A DNA stretch of 64,000 nt from Bacillota bacterium (GCA_023393235.1 JAEWMH010000003.1:1-64000), one strand, 5' to 3'. Positions 43,393-55,414 are shown, numbered from the stretch's first letter. Notes: a model not told the origin generated them from the letters alone. A program made the numbers and translations.

Positions 43393-44325
43393 TCAATAGA
43401 CCTGCTCCTTAAAGTAAAAACCGTAGGTTAAGGGACGGTCCGCTGGCTGCAGACGGAGCAGCGGCTCCATCCACTCCTCCCGGAAGCTGTAGCCTGCCGG
43501 GTCGGCCGTGTATGCGTCAATGGCCTGGCGGTACGCGTGAAGCGCCGCCGCGTTGTATGCGGCCGGCTTCATCAGGCTCTCCACCTTCATACTGTCGATG
43601 CCCGCAGCAAAAAGATCCTCCAGCGCATCCAGCATACACAGATCGTCTCCGCTCATGATATGGGTGCCCGCTTCATCCTCGTAGACGGGATAACGCTCGT
43701 CCTGACGTTCCTCTTCGATAAGATAAAGCCCCCGTTCCATTCCGAAATCGCCCGGGGAAGCCTGTGCACCGCGGTGCTCCATGTAGCTTTTGACCATCAG
43801 GCGTTTGGAGTGGAAGATATTCGTTACCCCGTGCACCTGCACCTGAACATCCGCCTTGCAGTGTTTCTTAAATTCCAGCACCTGCTCCATATTCAGCTCC
43901 CGGGCCAGAATTGCCCGGACAGCCCCACGGTCCGCCCAGTAATTGGCCGTCATATAATTGGTGGCGGTCATCTCGGGGTTCCAGTGAAGGGGGAGATGCG
44001 AAACCCCGGCCTCCTTGGCAGCGGACAAAAGGGAGGGATCGCCGAACACCACGGCGTCCGCTCCCGCCTCTGCTATTTTCTCCAGGTAACCGGGAAGAGC
44101 GTCCGCCCCTGCATTGTCAAAAATCCGGTTGGCGACCACATAGGCCTTCAACCCGCTGCCATGAGCGGTTTGGACAGCCTCCTGCAGCATTGCCGCGGGG
44201 ATATTCCCGGGCAGCCTTGCGCCGAAGCGGTGCTCGCCGATCTGAACCGCATCCGCTCCGGCTTGGGCATAAAGCCGGATATCCTCCAGGGAGCCGGCGG
44301 CTGTAAGCAGTTCCGTACGTTTCAT
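43393..44325 (-). CDS. trhP1: U32-family tRNA hydroxylation protein TrhP1 (YrrN)
   Basis: A 310-residue U32-family protein (LLTAAGSLEDIRLYAQAGADAVQIGEHRFG) that is shorter than its partner and lacks the cluster cysteines: the matching place reads VQVHGVTNIFHSKRLMVKSY. This agrees with a non-catalytic or partner subunit beside the iron-sulfur subunit TrhP2. Its gene follows mltG. In B. subtilis the methyltransferase gene trmR (yrrM) lies between mltG and trhP1; here the 42-base gap leaves no room for it. Confidence 0.85.
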   Translation of the reverse strand: MKRTELLTAAGSLEDIRLYAQAGADAVQIGEHRFGARLPGNIPAAMLQEAVQTAHGSGLKAYVVANRIFDNAGADALPGYLEKIAEAGADAVVFGDPSLLSAAKEAGVSHLPLHWNPEMTATNYMTANYWADRGAVRAILARELNMEQVLEFKKHCKADVQVQVHGVTNIFHSKRLMVKSYMEHRGAQASPGDFGMERGLYLIEEERQDERYPVYEDEAGTHIMSGDDLCMLDALEDLFAAGIDSMKVESLMKPAAYNAAALHAYRQAIDAYTADPAGYSFREEWMEPLLRLQPADRPLTYGFYFKEQVY

Positions 44326-44367
44326 CTCTGAAGCCCACTCCTTCTTGAACGGCCTGCCGTTCCATTT

Positions 44368-45450
44368 CTACTGTTTGCTGGCCGCGTTGTTTTTCTTATG
44401 CTCCTCGAAGGTTTCGGCAAACAGATGGCGCCCGCTTCCGTCCTTCTTGGTGACGTAGAACAGATATTTCGTTTCCTCCGGATACAGAGCCGCCTTAATG
44501 GATAACAACCCCGGGCTGGCAATGGGGCCTGGAGGAAGACCGGAATTCAAGTACGTATTATACGGGCTTTGTGTCTGCAGGTCCTTCTCAAACAAACGCT
44601 CCTTTTGCTTATCGAACAGATATTGTACGGTAGCGTCGATCTGCAGGGGCATTTTCTGCTTGAGCCTGTTGTAGATCACCCCGGCCACCAGAGCCCGTTC
44701 CTCATCCACCGCTACCTCGCGCTCCACCAGGGAGGCGACTGTCAAGATGCCATGAAGATCCAATCCCAGCTTGTCCATCTGCGCTTCCCAGCCCTGCGGC
44801 AGCGATTTCTGCTTCCTGTCCCATTCGGAAAGCAGCCGGCCCAGAATAGCCTCCTCCGTGCTTTCCTTCTTCATTTCATAGGTTTCAGGAAACAGGTACC
44901 CCTCCAGCCTGTAGCGGAGCTGGGTATTGTCCGGGATACTTTTAATCCAGGGCTGTGTCCACTTGCCTGGATCACTCGCCAAAGCAAGGAAGGAGTCCTT
45001 GTTAACGATACCGTCGGCTGCCAGCTTGTCGGCAATCTGCAGCACCGTATACCCCTCAGGGATGGTAAAGCGGATCATTTCCTCCTTGATCACATCCCCG
45101 CGGTTCAGCTTGTCGGTGATCTCTGCCAGGGTCATACCCGGCGCCAGCTGGTAATCCCCGGCCTGGAAGCGGCCGCCTTCCTGCTTAACCTTCAGATAAG
45201 CGGAGAAAATCATGCCGCTCCGAATAATGCCGTGATCCTCCAGCAGCTTCGCGATGCCGGCCGAACCCGTTCCGGACGGGATCGACACCTCCACCGGCTC
45301 TCCTTGCGCCATCGGCTGAAGGGAGCGGTACACATAATAGCCTGCGCCTCCTGCGGCCACCGCGCCCAACAGAAAGATAATTAGAAGAATGAGCAGGACG
45401 GTTTTCCATCCGCTTCTTTTTTTCGGGTTTTGCTCAAGTGCCTCAGCCAT
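44368..45450 (-). CDS. mltG: endolytic murein transglycosylase MltG (YrrL)
   Basis: A 360-residue membrane protein with one helix (WKTVLLILLIIFLLGAVAAG) followed by the YceG/MltG domain, which cuts nascent glycan strands and so sets their length. The catalytic Glu is in ASLVEREVAVDEERALVAGVIYNRL. Other marks are GYTVLQIADKLAADGIV and the C-terminal SPYNTYLNSGLPPGPIASPG. ATG 45450 and the adjacent TTG 45453 share an AGGAGG site. It is part of the conserved alaS gene block. Confidence 0.94.
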   Translation of the reverse strand: MAEALEQNPKKRSGWKTVLLILLIIFLLGAVAAGGAGYYVYRSLQPMAQGEPVEVSIPSGTGSAGIAKLLEDHGIIRSGMIFSAYLKVKQEGGRFQAGDYQLAPGMTLAEITDKLNRGDVIKEEMIRFTIPEGYTVLQIADKLAADGIVNKDSFLALASDPGKWTQPWIKSIPDNTQLRYRLEGYLFPETYEMKKESTEEAILGRLLSEWDRKQKSLPQGWEAQMDKLGLDLHGILTVASLVEREVAVDEERALVAGVIYNRLKQKMPLQIDATVQYLFDKQKERLFEKDLQTQSPYNTYLNSGLPPGPIASPGLLSIKAALYPEETKYLFYVTKKDGSGRHLFAETFEEHKKNNAASKQ

Positions 45451-45490
45451 CAAAGCCCGGTTTCCTCCTCTATCTGAATCAGATATCTAC

Positions 45491-45521
45491 GAAAAAAAGA
45501 GCGACCAAAGAGCCGCTCCCT
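45491..45521 (-). terminator. terminator between the DUF1292 genes and mltG
   Basis: On the minus strand GGAGCGGCTC faces GGTCGCTC, followed by TTTTTTT. It suggests that mltG may have its own promoter or be expressed by read-through. Confidence 0.65.
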
Positions 45522-45562
45522 TCATCGTACCATACTTCGCTTCCGTGTTCCATTTTTCTTAC

Positions 45563-45871
45563 TTACTCTTCAAAAGAGACCGTCATTTCGTCATATAGTT
45601 CAAGGATGGTCTCCCATTCGTCATCATCCGGCACCTCTGCCAGCTGAAGCTCACCCTGCTCGTCGGTGATAATGTGATACAGGGCCGTTTCGTCTTCACG
45701 CTTCATCCGGTCGCTTTGGAGAATGGCGTAAGATACGCCGTTCACCTCAAATTCGGCCAGGATCCGCTGCGGCTCCGAAGCGCCCTCTCCATCCTCCAGA
45801 AGGACTTCTTCCCCGAAGGCTTCCTTCAGGACGGAGAGGGGCTTCACATCATCTAAGGAAGGCGTTTTCAT
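45563..45871 (-). CDS. DUF1292 (YrzB-like) protein, second copy
   Basis: A 102-residue acidic protein with EVNGVSYAILQSDRMKREDETALYHII and ELQLAEVPDDDEWETILELYDEM, the strand-and-tail pattern of DUF1292. It overlaps the preceding DUF1292 gene by 4 bases (ATGA at 45868-45871), so it looks like a tandem duplication that has diverged. GAAGAGG precedes the start. The function of the family is unknown; B. subtilis has one yrzB at this place. Confidence 0.8.
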   Translation of the reverse strand: MKTPSLDDVKPLSVLKEAFGEEVLLEDGEGASEPQRILAEFEVNGVSYAILQSDRMKREDETALYHIITDEQGELQLAEVPDDDEWETILELYDEMTVSFEE

Positions 45872-46176
45872 GGAGTAACCTCTTCGTCCATTTCTTCCAT
45901 CAAGGTATTGAAGGTTTCCTCTACAATGTTCCATTCTTCTTCATCGTCAATGGTGAACAATTGCAGGTCGTCTCCCTCTTCCTCATACCGGAAAGCATAT
46001 ACCTCGTCGCTTTCCTCTTCATCCTCAGAGGTAACCACGGGCACCAGCATCATGTACTTCTTGTCGCTGCCATCCACCTCAAAGCGCATGATGACTTCGA
46101 ATTCCTCTTCATTGCCTTCCTCATCCGGAATGTAAATGATTTCCGGCTCTTCTTCTTGGACCGGCTTGTTCGCCAT
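45868..46176 (-). CDS. yrzB: DUF1292 protein YrzB
   Basis: A 102-residue, strongly acidic protein with IIYIPDEEGNEEEFEVIMRF, YMMLVPV and YAFRYEEEGDDLQLFTIDDEEEWNIVEETF, typical of YrzB. The start at 46176 is chosen because AAAGGGTG, inside the end of ruvX, lies 6 bases before it; an in-frame GTG at 46185 overlaps that site. It follows ruvX as in B. subtilis. No molecular function is established. Confidence 0.88.
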   Translation of the reverse strand: MANKPVQEEEPEIIYIPDEEGNEEEFEVIMRFEVDGSDKKYMMLVPVVTSEDEEESDEVYAFRYEEEGDDLQLFTIDDEEEWNIVEETFNTLMEEMDEEVTP

Positions 46177-46181
46177 CCTGC

Positions 46182-46598
46182 TCACCCTTTCGATTTGGCA
46201 TCCATATAACCTTGCAAAATAAGCGCCGCGGCCATTTTGTCGATCACTTGCTTGCGCTTTTTCCTGCTGACGTCGGCGGACAGCAGCGTTCTCTCTGCTG
46301 CCACCGTAGTCAGCCGTTCATCCCACAGATGTACGGGAAGCCCGAGTTTAGCGCGAAGTTCTTCGGCAAAGGCCTGGCATAACTCACCGCGGGGACCGAT
46401 CGAGCCGTTCATATTCTTCGGCAAACCGACGACAATATCCGTCACGCCATTCTCGACAGCGATTATGCGGAGCTTTTCCATATCTTCCTCAGGCTTGCGG
46501 CGCTCCAGTACCGAGTGACCCTGGGCAGTCCAGCCCAGCTCGTCACTTAAGGCCACACCGATTCGGCGGTCGCCGTAATCCAGTCCCATCCATCGCAT
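46182..46598 (-). CDS. ruvX: Holliday junction resolvase-like RuvX/YqgF (YrrK)
   Basis: A 138-residue RNase H-fold nuclease. Acidic catalytic positions lie in GLDYGDRRIGVALSD and LWDERLTT, with VGLPKNMNGSIGPRGE between them. The family is linked to Holliday junction cleavage and, in E. coli YqgF, to 16S rRNA 5' end processing. It follows ireB and overlaps the ribosome site of yrzB. ATG 46598 has only a weak site; ATG 46589 is an alternative. Confidence 0.94.
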   Translation of the reverse strand: MRWMGLDYGDRRIGVALSDELGWTAQGHSVLERRKPEEDMEKLRIIAVENGVTDIVVGLPKNMNGSIGPRGELCQAFAEELRAKLGLPVHLWDERLTTVAAERTLLSADVSRKKRKQVIDKMAAALILQGYMDAKSKG

Positions 46599-46638
46599 GT
46601 GTTCGTCCGTTCTCCCTTGTCTTTACTCGGGCCGGCGG

Positions 46639-46911
46639 TTACTTCTGGGAGACCTTGTGCTGGGACAGGTACGCCCGCACCAGCTCCTCAATAAGCTCAT
46701 CCCGCTCCCGCTTGCGGATCAGGCTCCGGGCATTGTTATGCCGGGGAATATAAGCCGGATCACCGGAAAGCAGATACCCGACGATTTGGTTGATGGGGTT
46801 ATACCCCTTTTCCTGCAGCGCATCGTATACGGCCAGCAGGACTTCCTTGGGGGAAGTCTCCACTCCTTCAGGCACGACATCGAACTTCATCGTTTTGTCC
46901 ATCGAATTCAC
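46639..46911 (-). CDS. IreB-family regulatory protein (YrzL)
   Basis: A 90-residue DUF965/IreB protein: MDKTMKFDV at the start, EVLLAVYDALQEKGYNPINQIVGYLLSGDPAYIPRHNNAR in the middle. Enterococcal IreB is a phosphorylated regulator of cephalosporin resistance under the IreK kinase. The GTG at 46911 is preferred (GGAGG at 8 bases), giving MNSMDKTMKF like relatives; a GTG at 46920 overlaps the site. It lies between alaS and ruvX as in B. subtilis. Confidence 0.9.
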   Translation of the reverse strand: MNSMDKTMKFDVVPEGVETSPKEVLLAVYDALQEKGYNPINQIVGYLLSGDPAYIPRHNNARSLIRKRERDELIEELVRAYLSQHKVSQK

Positions 46912-47036
46912 AACCGGCACCTCCCGCTTGAGAAATAATTTCCGCCTATAAGGAGTATACGAAATCGCATGTTACTCTGGTTATATTCTCCAAAGGCTGT
47001 CGAAATACCTTTATTCGGAATAAGAAAAACTTGGAT

Positions 47037-49679
<2,643 letters not shown>

Positions 49680-49732
49680 GAATGGTTCTGCCTCCTCGCA
49701 GGGTATAGGAAAACAACATTCCTCATATAAAA

Positions 49733-50012
49733 ATAAAAAAACGCCCCTGAAACAGGGACGATTATATCGCGGTACCACCCTGGTTACTATTGTGCCGGGG
49801 CCGCTGATTGCGGCAGGCTGCAAAAGTCTCCTTGAAGGAAGATAACGGTTCTTAGCCGGCGGAGTTCGCTCCGCGCTCAGGAAAGGGCTTCATCCATTCT
49901 TCGCCGTAAAGGTTCTTGCAGCCGGACGTCCTCCCATAGGAGATACCGGAACCTTCTCTCTAACACGACGGGCTATGGACTACTCATTTCCTTCAATGCT
50001 TTACCATATACG
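49733..50012 (-). promoter_or_regulatory. T-box riboswitch of alaS
   Basis: The minus strand carries the T-box core AGGGTGGTACCGCG (complement of 49768-49781) followed by a terminator, GTCCCTG-TTTCAGGGGCG-TTTTTTT (49736-49760). Upstream is a long stem I with the AGTAGTCC start, an AGAGAGAAGG stretch and distal loop sequence. Uncharged tRNA-Ala should stabilise the antiterminator and allow read-through into alaS. I could not fix the specifier codon with confidence. Confidence 0.93.
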
Positions 50013-50019
50013 CTGGTAT

Positions 50020-50048
50020 ATTATATCCAATCCGGCGAACCTTGTCAA
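50020..50048 (-). promoter_or_regulatory. sigma-A promoter of alaS
   Basis: On the minus strand TTGACA (50048-50043) and TATAAT (50025-50020) are both perfect consensus with a 17-base spacer. The promoter overlaps the last codons of the upstream Rpn-type gene and starts the T-box leader. Confidence 0.9.
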
Positions 50049-51013
50049 TTAGGCCGCCTGGAAACGCCATCCTCCGGCAAATTCCGCAAGGCACGGATTT
50101 TGTGGGGAGAAAGACCTGTCGCTTTAATGACAGCCGCGTCATCCATTCCCATGGCAATCAGGTTCCGGGCAACCGTTTGGATGCCCTGCTCCATCCCTTT
50201 TTCAATTCCTTTTTCAATACCTTGCTCCATTCCCTGTTCCATTCCCTTCTCCAGTCCTTCTTCATAACCCCAACGCTTCCATGCCGGCATCAATTCCATG
50301 ATCTTCTTCCTCCCTCCCCGGACGCCTTCCGCATGAAGCTCCCGGATTATGTCCTCGTCCTCCTGTGGGACGGGTCTGTAATAGAGATCCGCCACAGACA
50401 TAATAAGTGCCAGCTTTGCCTCATCCAGCTTATCGCCCAGCCGCAGCAGCATTTTCAAATACGCCGTCCTCAGTTCTCGCGCTTCCTTTTTAGTATAGCG
50501 CATTGTGGCCAGAAGCGCAGCAGCCACCGGGTTATCGGAATCCATAAAATCCCGCCAATTGTGGCTTTTCAGCTTCACCTGCAAAAACCGGAACTGCAAA
50601 ATCTCATGCTCCCCTACAAACATGCGGATGCTGTCCCGTTCCTGGCGCACTCCATCCATAGAAAACACGGCTATAGGAATAATCAACTTAAATTCCTTGC
50701 GGTACAGCTCAAACAAACGGCTAAAATAGATGAACATCCTTTCATGAAAATCCGGCTCACGGTATGAATGCGGTTCAAAATGAACAAGGACGTAACCATC
50801 CGTATCCCGGAAGCGTGTAGCCAACAGCAAATCCAGCTCTCTGGATTCGCCGCCTACCACATCCACCAGCAGCTCCTGCTGCAGAAAGCGTGTCTCCCGG
50901 TGATCTAGCTGCTCCGCTACCTCCGGCAAAAAAAGCTCCAAAAACTCGGCAAAAAAAGTCTGAAGAAGCTTTTTCAAAGCCTCATCATGGGACGGAGGCC
51001 GATTTTGCTTCAT
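50045..51013 (-). CDS. Rpn/YhgA-like PD-(D/E)XK nuclease family protein
   Basis: A 322-residue protein of the recombination-promoting nuclease (Rpn/transposase_31-like) type. Its N-terminal half has the family pattern SHDEALKKLLQTFFAEFLELF, ELDLLLATRF, and DGYVLVHFEPHSYREPDFHERMFIYF, with acidic residues of a PD-(D/E)XK site. The tail contains six to seven units of E-(K/Q)-G-(M/I), encoded near 50190-50265, before a helical end. Such proteins are spread horizontally and often multiply in genomes. AAAGGGG precedes ATG 51013. The biological role is unknown. Confidence 0.8.
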   Translation of the reverse strand: MKQNRPPSHDEALKKLLQTFFAEFLELFLPEVAEQLDHRETRFLQQELLVDVVGGESRELDLLLATRFRDTDGYVLVHFEPHSYREPDFHERMFIYFSRLFELYRKEFKLIIPIAVFSMDGVRQERDSIRMFVGEHEILQFRFLQVKLKSHNWRDFMDSDNPVAAALLATMRYTKKEARELRTAYLKMLLRLGDKLDEAKLALIMSVADLYYRPVPQEDEDIIRELHAEGVRGGRKKIMELMPAWKRWGYEEGLEKGMEQGMEQGIEKGIEKGMEQGIQTVARNLIAMGMDDAAVIKATGLSPHKIRALRNLPEDGVSRRPN

Positions 51014-51043
51014 ACTTTTCAACCCCTTTCCAAATAGATATAA

Positions 51044-51086
51044 ATAAAAAAGCCGACTGCCCCCTTTAGCAGGGAACAATCGGCGC
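51044..51086 (-). terminator. terminator after the Nudix gene
   Basis: On the minus strand GCCGATTGTTCCCT faces GGGGGCAGTCGGC with a GCTAAA loop, followed by TTTTTT. It separates the Nudix gene from the Rpn-type gene. Confidence 0.88.
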
Positions 51087-51109
51087 ATGCTTTGCGACCG
51101 TTTATTCTT

Positions 51110-51553
51110 TTATGAAGCGCAAGCGTGAATGGCCCACGCGGCAATCTCCGTATACATACCGGAAGCGGCCTGCTCCCGGGGAAGCCAGTCCAATTCATGA
51201 TCCGGCTCCGATTTACGCCCGTTGGGTCCACCCAGGACAGCCCGGTAGAAATATCCGATTATTTTTAGAGGTTCGCCCGACACATGGGAAACTAAATATT
51301 GTATGGAACAACCGATGTAGGATCCAAGCTCAATATCGTATCCCAGTTCCTCCGCACATTCCCGTCTCAGGCATTCCTCACGGGTTTCACCCTCTTCTAT
51401 TCCTCCTCCAGGCAAAAAAAGCATGCCCCTCGAGCGGACCACTGCAACCTCATGACGCCCATTCATGATCACGGCATATGCCGCAGGCCTGTCTTTATAC
51501 TCCGTGGCCTCAAACTTCACTCCAAAAGAAATAACCTCCTGCTCTTCTATCAC
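51110..51553 (-). CDS. Nudix hydrolase
   Basis: A 147-residue hydrolase of nucleoside diphosphate-linked substrates. The Nudix box GGIEEGETREECLRRECAEELG fits G-x5-E-x7-R-E-x2-E-E-x-G. The GTG start at 51553 has AGGAGG 8 bases upstream. Substrate specificity cannot be told. It lies downstream of the ABC exporter genes with a 98-base gap, and may not share their control. Confidence 0.9.
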   Translation of the reverse strand: MIEEQEVISFGVKFEATEYKDRPAAYAVIMNGRHEVAVVRSRGMLFLPGGGIEEGETREECLRRECAEELGYDIELGSYIGCSIQYLVSHVSGEPLKIIGYFYRAVLGGPNGRKSEPDHELDWLPREQAASGMYTEIAAWAIHACAS

Positions 51554-51651
51554 AAGACCGGCCTCCTAGTATCCGTCCGAAAACCTCACTCCTGCATTGT
51601 ATCAAACATATGTTCTGGTGGCAATCACATCCTTTGAAAGATTGGGGGTGA

Positions 51652-53481
51652 TCATCCCACCTTTTCTTCCTCCGAATAATACTGCGCCTGTGCATTCCAC
51701 AATCCGGCGTACCGGCCTTCCCGGTCCTCCAGCAAAACGTCATGGCATCCCTGCTGAACAATACGCCCTTCATCGAAAACAAGGATATGTTCGCAGAACC
51801 GGCAGGAGGACAGGCGGTGGGAAATGTAGAGGGCTGTTTTGTTTCCCACTATTGAATTGAATTGGGAGTAAATGTCGTACTCCGCAATAGGATCCAGCGC
51901 AGCCGTAGGCTCATCGAGAATAATAAAGGGTGCATCTTTATACAACGCACGCGCCAAGGCAATTTTCTGAGCTTCTCCGCCGGATATTTCAATGCCCCTG
52001 TCGTCAAAATCCTTATACAACGTGGAATCCAAACCCTTCTCCAGCGCCATGCAGCGTGCCTCCATCCCCACCTCTGCCAGACATGCTTCCGCCTTCGTCT
52101 GATCATAGTCAACACCTGCCGCCACATTCTGGCCCAAGGAAAAGGAAAAAAGACGAAAATCCTGGAACACGACAGACAAGAGACTCATATATTCGGCATA
52201 ATCGTATTTCCTGACATCGATGCCGTTTAAGGTAATTTCCCCCTCCGTGGGGTCATAAAGACGGCATAACAGCTTGATAAAAGTGGTTTTACCGCTTCCG
52301 TTCAATCCCACCACAGCCATACGGGCACCGATGCCCAATGTAAGCGAAACGTTGCGAAGGGCATACAACTCGCTTCCCGGATAGCGGAACGATACGTTCC
52401 GGAACCGGATTTCATATTCATTGTCATCCCGTTTCTCCACCGGCAGAGTCCCCTTAACCAGTACATCCGGGACATCCAGGTACTCCAGCTTATGCTTTTG
52501 CCGCATGGCTGCTATGGACAGCTGTCCCCATGCATTCACCATACTGGACATCCCGTTGGAAAACTGGTAAATGGCGGCGGCGTATTTCAATACAGCTCCG
52601 ATGCTTACCCCGCCTGCAGCAGCCAACAGTACCACCAGCACGTAAGCCAGCCCTTCGGCAGCGCCGGAGGCAAGGCCGAGGATAAACCCGCCCAAACCGC
52701 TGGTCCGGGCAAAACGCCGCTTCCAAGCTTCGCTCCAGTCCACATCACTGAGCACATATTTCCATATCAAGGGAGCAGCTCCGTAGATCCGCACATCCTT
52801 GCCTCCCAGACTGCCTTTGTCCCCGTTAACAAAATAGGCGAAGTAGGTTTTCTTCACCGCCGATTCCTGCATAATACCGTACAACTTCCGGTCGGTCCAA
52901 ACCGTTTTGGCTGCAGCTGCCAAAAGACCGGAGCCCAATATAGCAATCAACAGTACAGGTCCGATCCAATCGGAGAACAAGGAACCATCCATTAGGAGTG
53001 GAGTAAACAAGACGAATGCTCCTGCCAGCCGGAACAAACAGCTCATAACGTCCTTCAGGCTCCAGAATACACTGTAGAATCCCGCTCCCCAATTATCGTC
53101 ATTGCGGATCCGGCTTCTCAATTCGTTGACACGGGGACTTTCCAGCAGTTCAAAATCCATCATCAGATTTTTCCGACCAAATTCCATATTGAATTTGCGG
53201 GTGCATACCTCCACATGGACATCTCGGATTTTCATGAGAAAGCTCTCCAGCAATCGGAGCAGGAATAATCCTCCCAGACTGCCCAGAACTATAGTCAGAA
53301 TGCGGGTAAAGCCTTGGCCTCTTGCCAGGGCGTCCAGCGTGTAGGCCGATATTAACACTGGAAGGAGCGGGATGATTGAGCCGGTTAATGCGGCAAACAC
53401 CGTGGACCACAGCGCATGTTTGTCAAGCTTGTAGGCCATCTTGAGTACAGCGGTAATGTGGCGAAGGGATTCCGGTTTCAT
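51652..53481 (-). CDS. ABC exporter half-transporter, second of pair
   Basis: A 609-residue half-transporter: six membrane helices (about 20-330) and an ATPase domain with Walker A GLNGSGKTT, signature ISGGEAQKIALARAL, Walker B FIILDEPTAALD and H-loop YISHRLSS. It overlaps the first transporter gene by 4 bases (53478-53481), so the two should form a heterodimer. The pair lies downstream of a GHKL kinase/LytTR regulator, an arrangement common for peptide or bacteriocin export and immunity. No precursor peptide or C39 peptidase domain was found. Confidence 0.88.
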   Translation of the reverse strand: MKPESLRHITAVLKMAYKLDKHALWSTVFAALTGSIIPLLPVLISAYTLDALARGQGFTRILTIVLGSLGGLFLLRLLESFLMKIRDVHVEVCTRKFNMEFGRKNLMMDFELLESPRVNELRSRIRNDDNWGAGFYSVFWSLKDVMSCLFRLAGAFVLFTPLLMDGSLFSDWIGPVLLIAILGSGLLAAAAKTVWTDRKLYGIMQESAVKKTYFAYFVNGDKGSLGGKDVRIYGAAPLIWKYVLSDVDWSEAWKRRFARTSGLGGFILGLASGAAEGLAYVLVVLLAAAGGVSIGAVLKYAAAIYQFSNGMSSMVNAWGQLSIAAMRQKHKLEYLDVPDVLVKGTLPVEKRDDNEYEIRFRNVSFRYPGSELYALRNVSLTLGIGARMAVVGLNGSGKTTFIKLLCRLYDPTEGEITLNGIDVRKYDYAEYMSLLSVVFQDFRLFSFSLGQNVAAGVDYDQTKAEACLAEVGMEARCMALEKGLDSTLYKDFDDRGIEISGGEAQKIALARALYKDAPFIILDEPTAALDPIAEYDIYSQFNSIVGNKTALYISHRLSSCRFCEHILVFDEGRIVQQGCHDVLLEDREGRYAGLWNAQAQYYSEEEKVG

Positions 53482-55307
53482 GCCGATACCTCCCCGTTTT
53501 GGTAATAATGGCTTTGAATCCGGTACATTCGGGCATACTCGCCGCCTTGCTCCAGCAGCTCGCTGTGGTTTCCAGCTTCCGCGATAGCGCCGTCCCGGAT
53601 CAGCACAATCCTGTGGCAAAATCGGGTGCTGGCCAGCCGGTGAGAAATGTATATTGCGGTTTTCCCTCCGGTCAGGCTGTGAAAACGGTCATAGGTTTCA
53701 CTTTCTGCGATGGGGTCCAACGCCGCCGTCGGTTCATCAAGGATAAGCACCGGCGCATCCTTGTAGAGGGCTCTGGCCATCAGAAGCTTTTGCTGCTGGC
53801 CTCCCGACAGTACAAGCCCCCGTTCATCCATAGCCTTCAACAGTTGGGCGTTTATACCGCACGGTACCTCGCGGATGTCCTCCGCCAAGCCGGCTAATTC
53901 CAGACAGCTCCAAACCCGGTCCCGGTCTGTCTTTTCTGCAGTGGTCATAGACACATTCTCCGCAACGGTGAAGGGAAATAAAGTAATATCCTGAAAAACG
54001 GTGGAGAACAGCATGTACAAATCCTGCCTCCTGTACCCGTTGATAGAAAGCCCGTTAATCAGAATTTCGCCGCTATCCGGCTTGTAGAAACCGCACAATA
54101 GCTTAACCATGGTGGTTTTTCCCGCCCCGTTCAGTCCCACCACCGCAAGCTTTTCCCCAGGAGGGATGCAGAGGGAAAAATGATTCAGCACCTGGCCAGT
54201 TGGACCTCCGTAGGAAAAGCAGACATTGCGAAATTCAATACCTATAGGGGACCCTGGAGCCGGAAGAGAATAAGGTTCTTCCGGCTCCGGCCGGTCCGAC
54301 TCCTCCAGGAAAGCACGCATATCATTCATCTCCAGGCTAGCCCCCTGAATCCGGCTTATGTTATCCACCAGCTTCTGCACCCAACCCGAAAAGCCTGCGA
54401 CAGCCCCCAGGTACAGTACAAAGTCGGCGACGGTCAATACTTTCGTGGAGACCAGCCAGATCAAATAAGCATAAGCGGCTCCGTCCCTCAGCAGCATGGT
54501 CAGCGCCTGAACCACTCCGGTCCACAGATGCCGCGCCTTAATTTGGGCTAGCAACCGTGTGTATACATCCATCAGTTCCTCCCGGAGCCGCATAAACCAG
54601 CCCGACATGGTGTAGATCCGCACATCCTTGGCCGCCTTGACATCTGAGGCATGATGCTCCACGTAATGCAGCTTCCGTTCAATCCCGGCCATTTCATGCT
54701 TTCTGCTCTCCTGGTAGCGGCGGGCGTGGCTTAAAGCCAGATAATTCACGGCGGAAAGCAGGATCAAATACCCGACCATCACAGGATGAAGGAGAGCAAT
54801 CAGGCCGGACAGCAGAAGGAAGCTGACACCGCTTACGGCGATGTCCATCATGGATAACATCAGCACGGATGTGGCGGACCAATCGCCCCGTTCCAGGGTC
54901 CGGTTCGCCATCCGGTAGCGGTTCAAGCCCGATGCGCCTTCCAACCGGTCGTAATCGCAGGAAAGCGCCCGTATGAGCAATTGGGCCTGATAAAGAACCC
55001 GCATATCATTGGAATACACGTATTTGGCGCTGCCAGCCATTCCTTTGATTGCGGCAAGAATCCCCAGCACAGCTGCCAAAAGATCTAAACGCAGCCAGAT
55101 TTCCGCCTTTCCCGCACCTTCGGTCACCAGCTCCGCCGCTTCTTTAGGCAGAAATAAGGCCAAGAAAGGGATTGCCACCCCGCATAAGCATTCCATAATC
55201 ATCAGAACCAGCAGAAGCTTGTATTCCCTGGCAATGTCTCTCAGCAGGTACCGCACATTGCTCCATACGGAGTGCCCCGGTTTCTTCTCTGTTTTTGGCA
55301 TGGACAA
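53478..55307 (-). CDS. ABC exporter half-transporter, first of pair
   Basis: A 609-residue half-transporter with six membrane helices and an ATPase domain: Walker A GLNGAGKTT, signature LSGGQQQKLLMARAL, Walker B VLILDEPTAALD, H-loop YISHRLAS. Both members of the pair keep a full set of catalytic residues. The TTG at 55307 is 5 bases after AGGAGG and is the likely start; ATG 55301 follows 6 bases later. It begins 107 bases after the GHKL kinase gene. Confidence 0.88.
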   Translation of the reverse strand: MSMPKTEKKPGHSVWSNVRYLLRDIAREYKLLLVLMIMECLCGVAIPFLALFLPKEAAELVTEGAGKAEIWLRLDLLAAVLGILAAIKGMAGSAKYVYSNDMRVLYQAQLLIRALSCDYDRLEGASGLNRYRMANRTLERGDWSATSVLMLSMMDIAVSGVSFLLLSGLIALLHPVMVGYLILLSAVNYLALSHARRYQESRKHEMAGIERKLHYVEHHASDVKAAKDVRIYTMSGWFMRLREELMDVYTRLLAQIKARHLWTGVVQALTMLLRDGAAYAYLIWLVSTKVLTVADFVLYLGAVAGFSGWVQKLVDNISRIQGASLEMNDMRAFLEESDRPEPEEPYSLPAPGSPIGIEFRNVCFSYGGPTGQVLNHFSLCIPPGEKLAVVGLNGAGKTTMVKLLCGFYKPDSGEILINGLSINGYRRQDLYMLFSTVFQDITLFPFTVAENVSMTTAEKTDRDRVWSCLELAGLAEDIREVPCGINAQLLKAMDERGLVLSGGQQQKLLMARALYKDAPVLILDEPTAALDPIAESETYDRFHSLTGGKTAIYISHRLASTRFCHRIVLIRDGAIAEAGNHSELLEQGGEYARMYRIQSHYYQNGEVSA

Positions 55308-55414
55308 ATGCTCCTCCTCTCATTTGCCGCCAGCATACCAAAAAAGTGGCTGCAGCAAAGCCGATGCGCACCAATGGCTGCTCCATAAGCACGAACAGCA
55401 CACAAGCGGTTATA

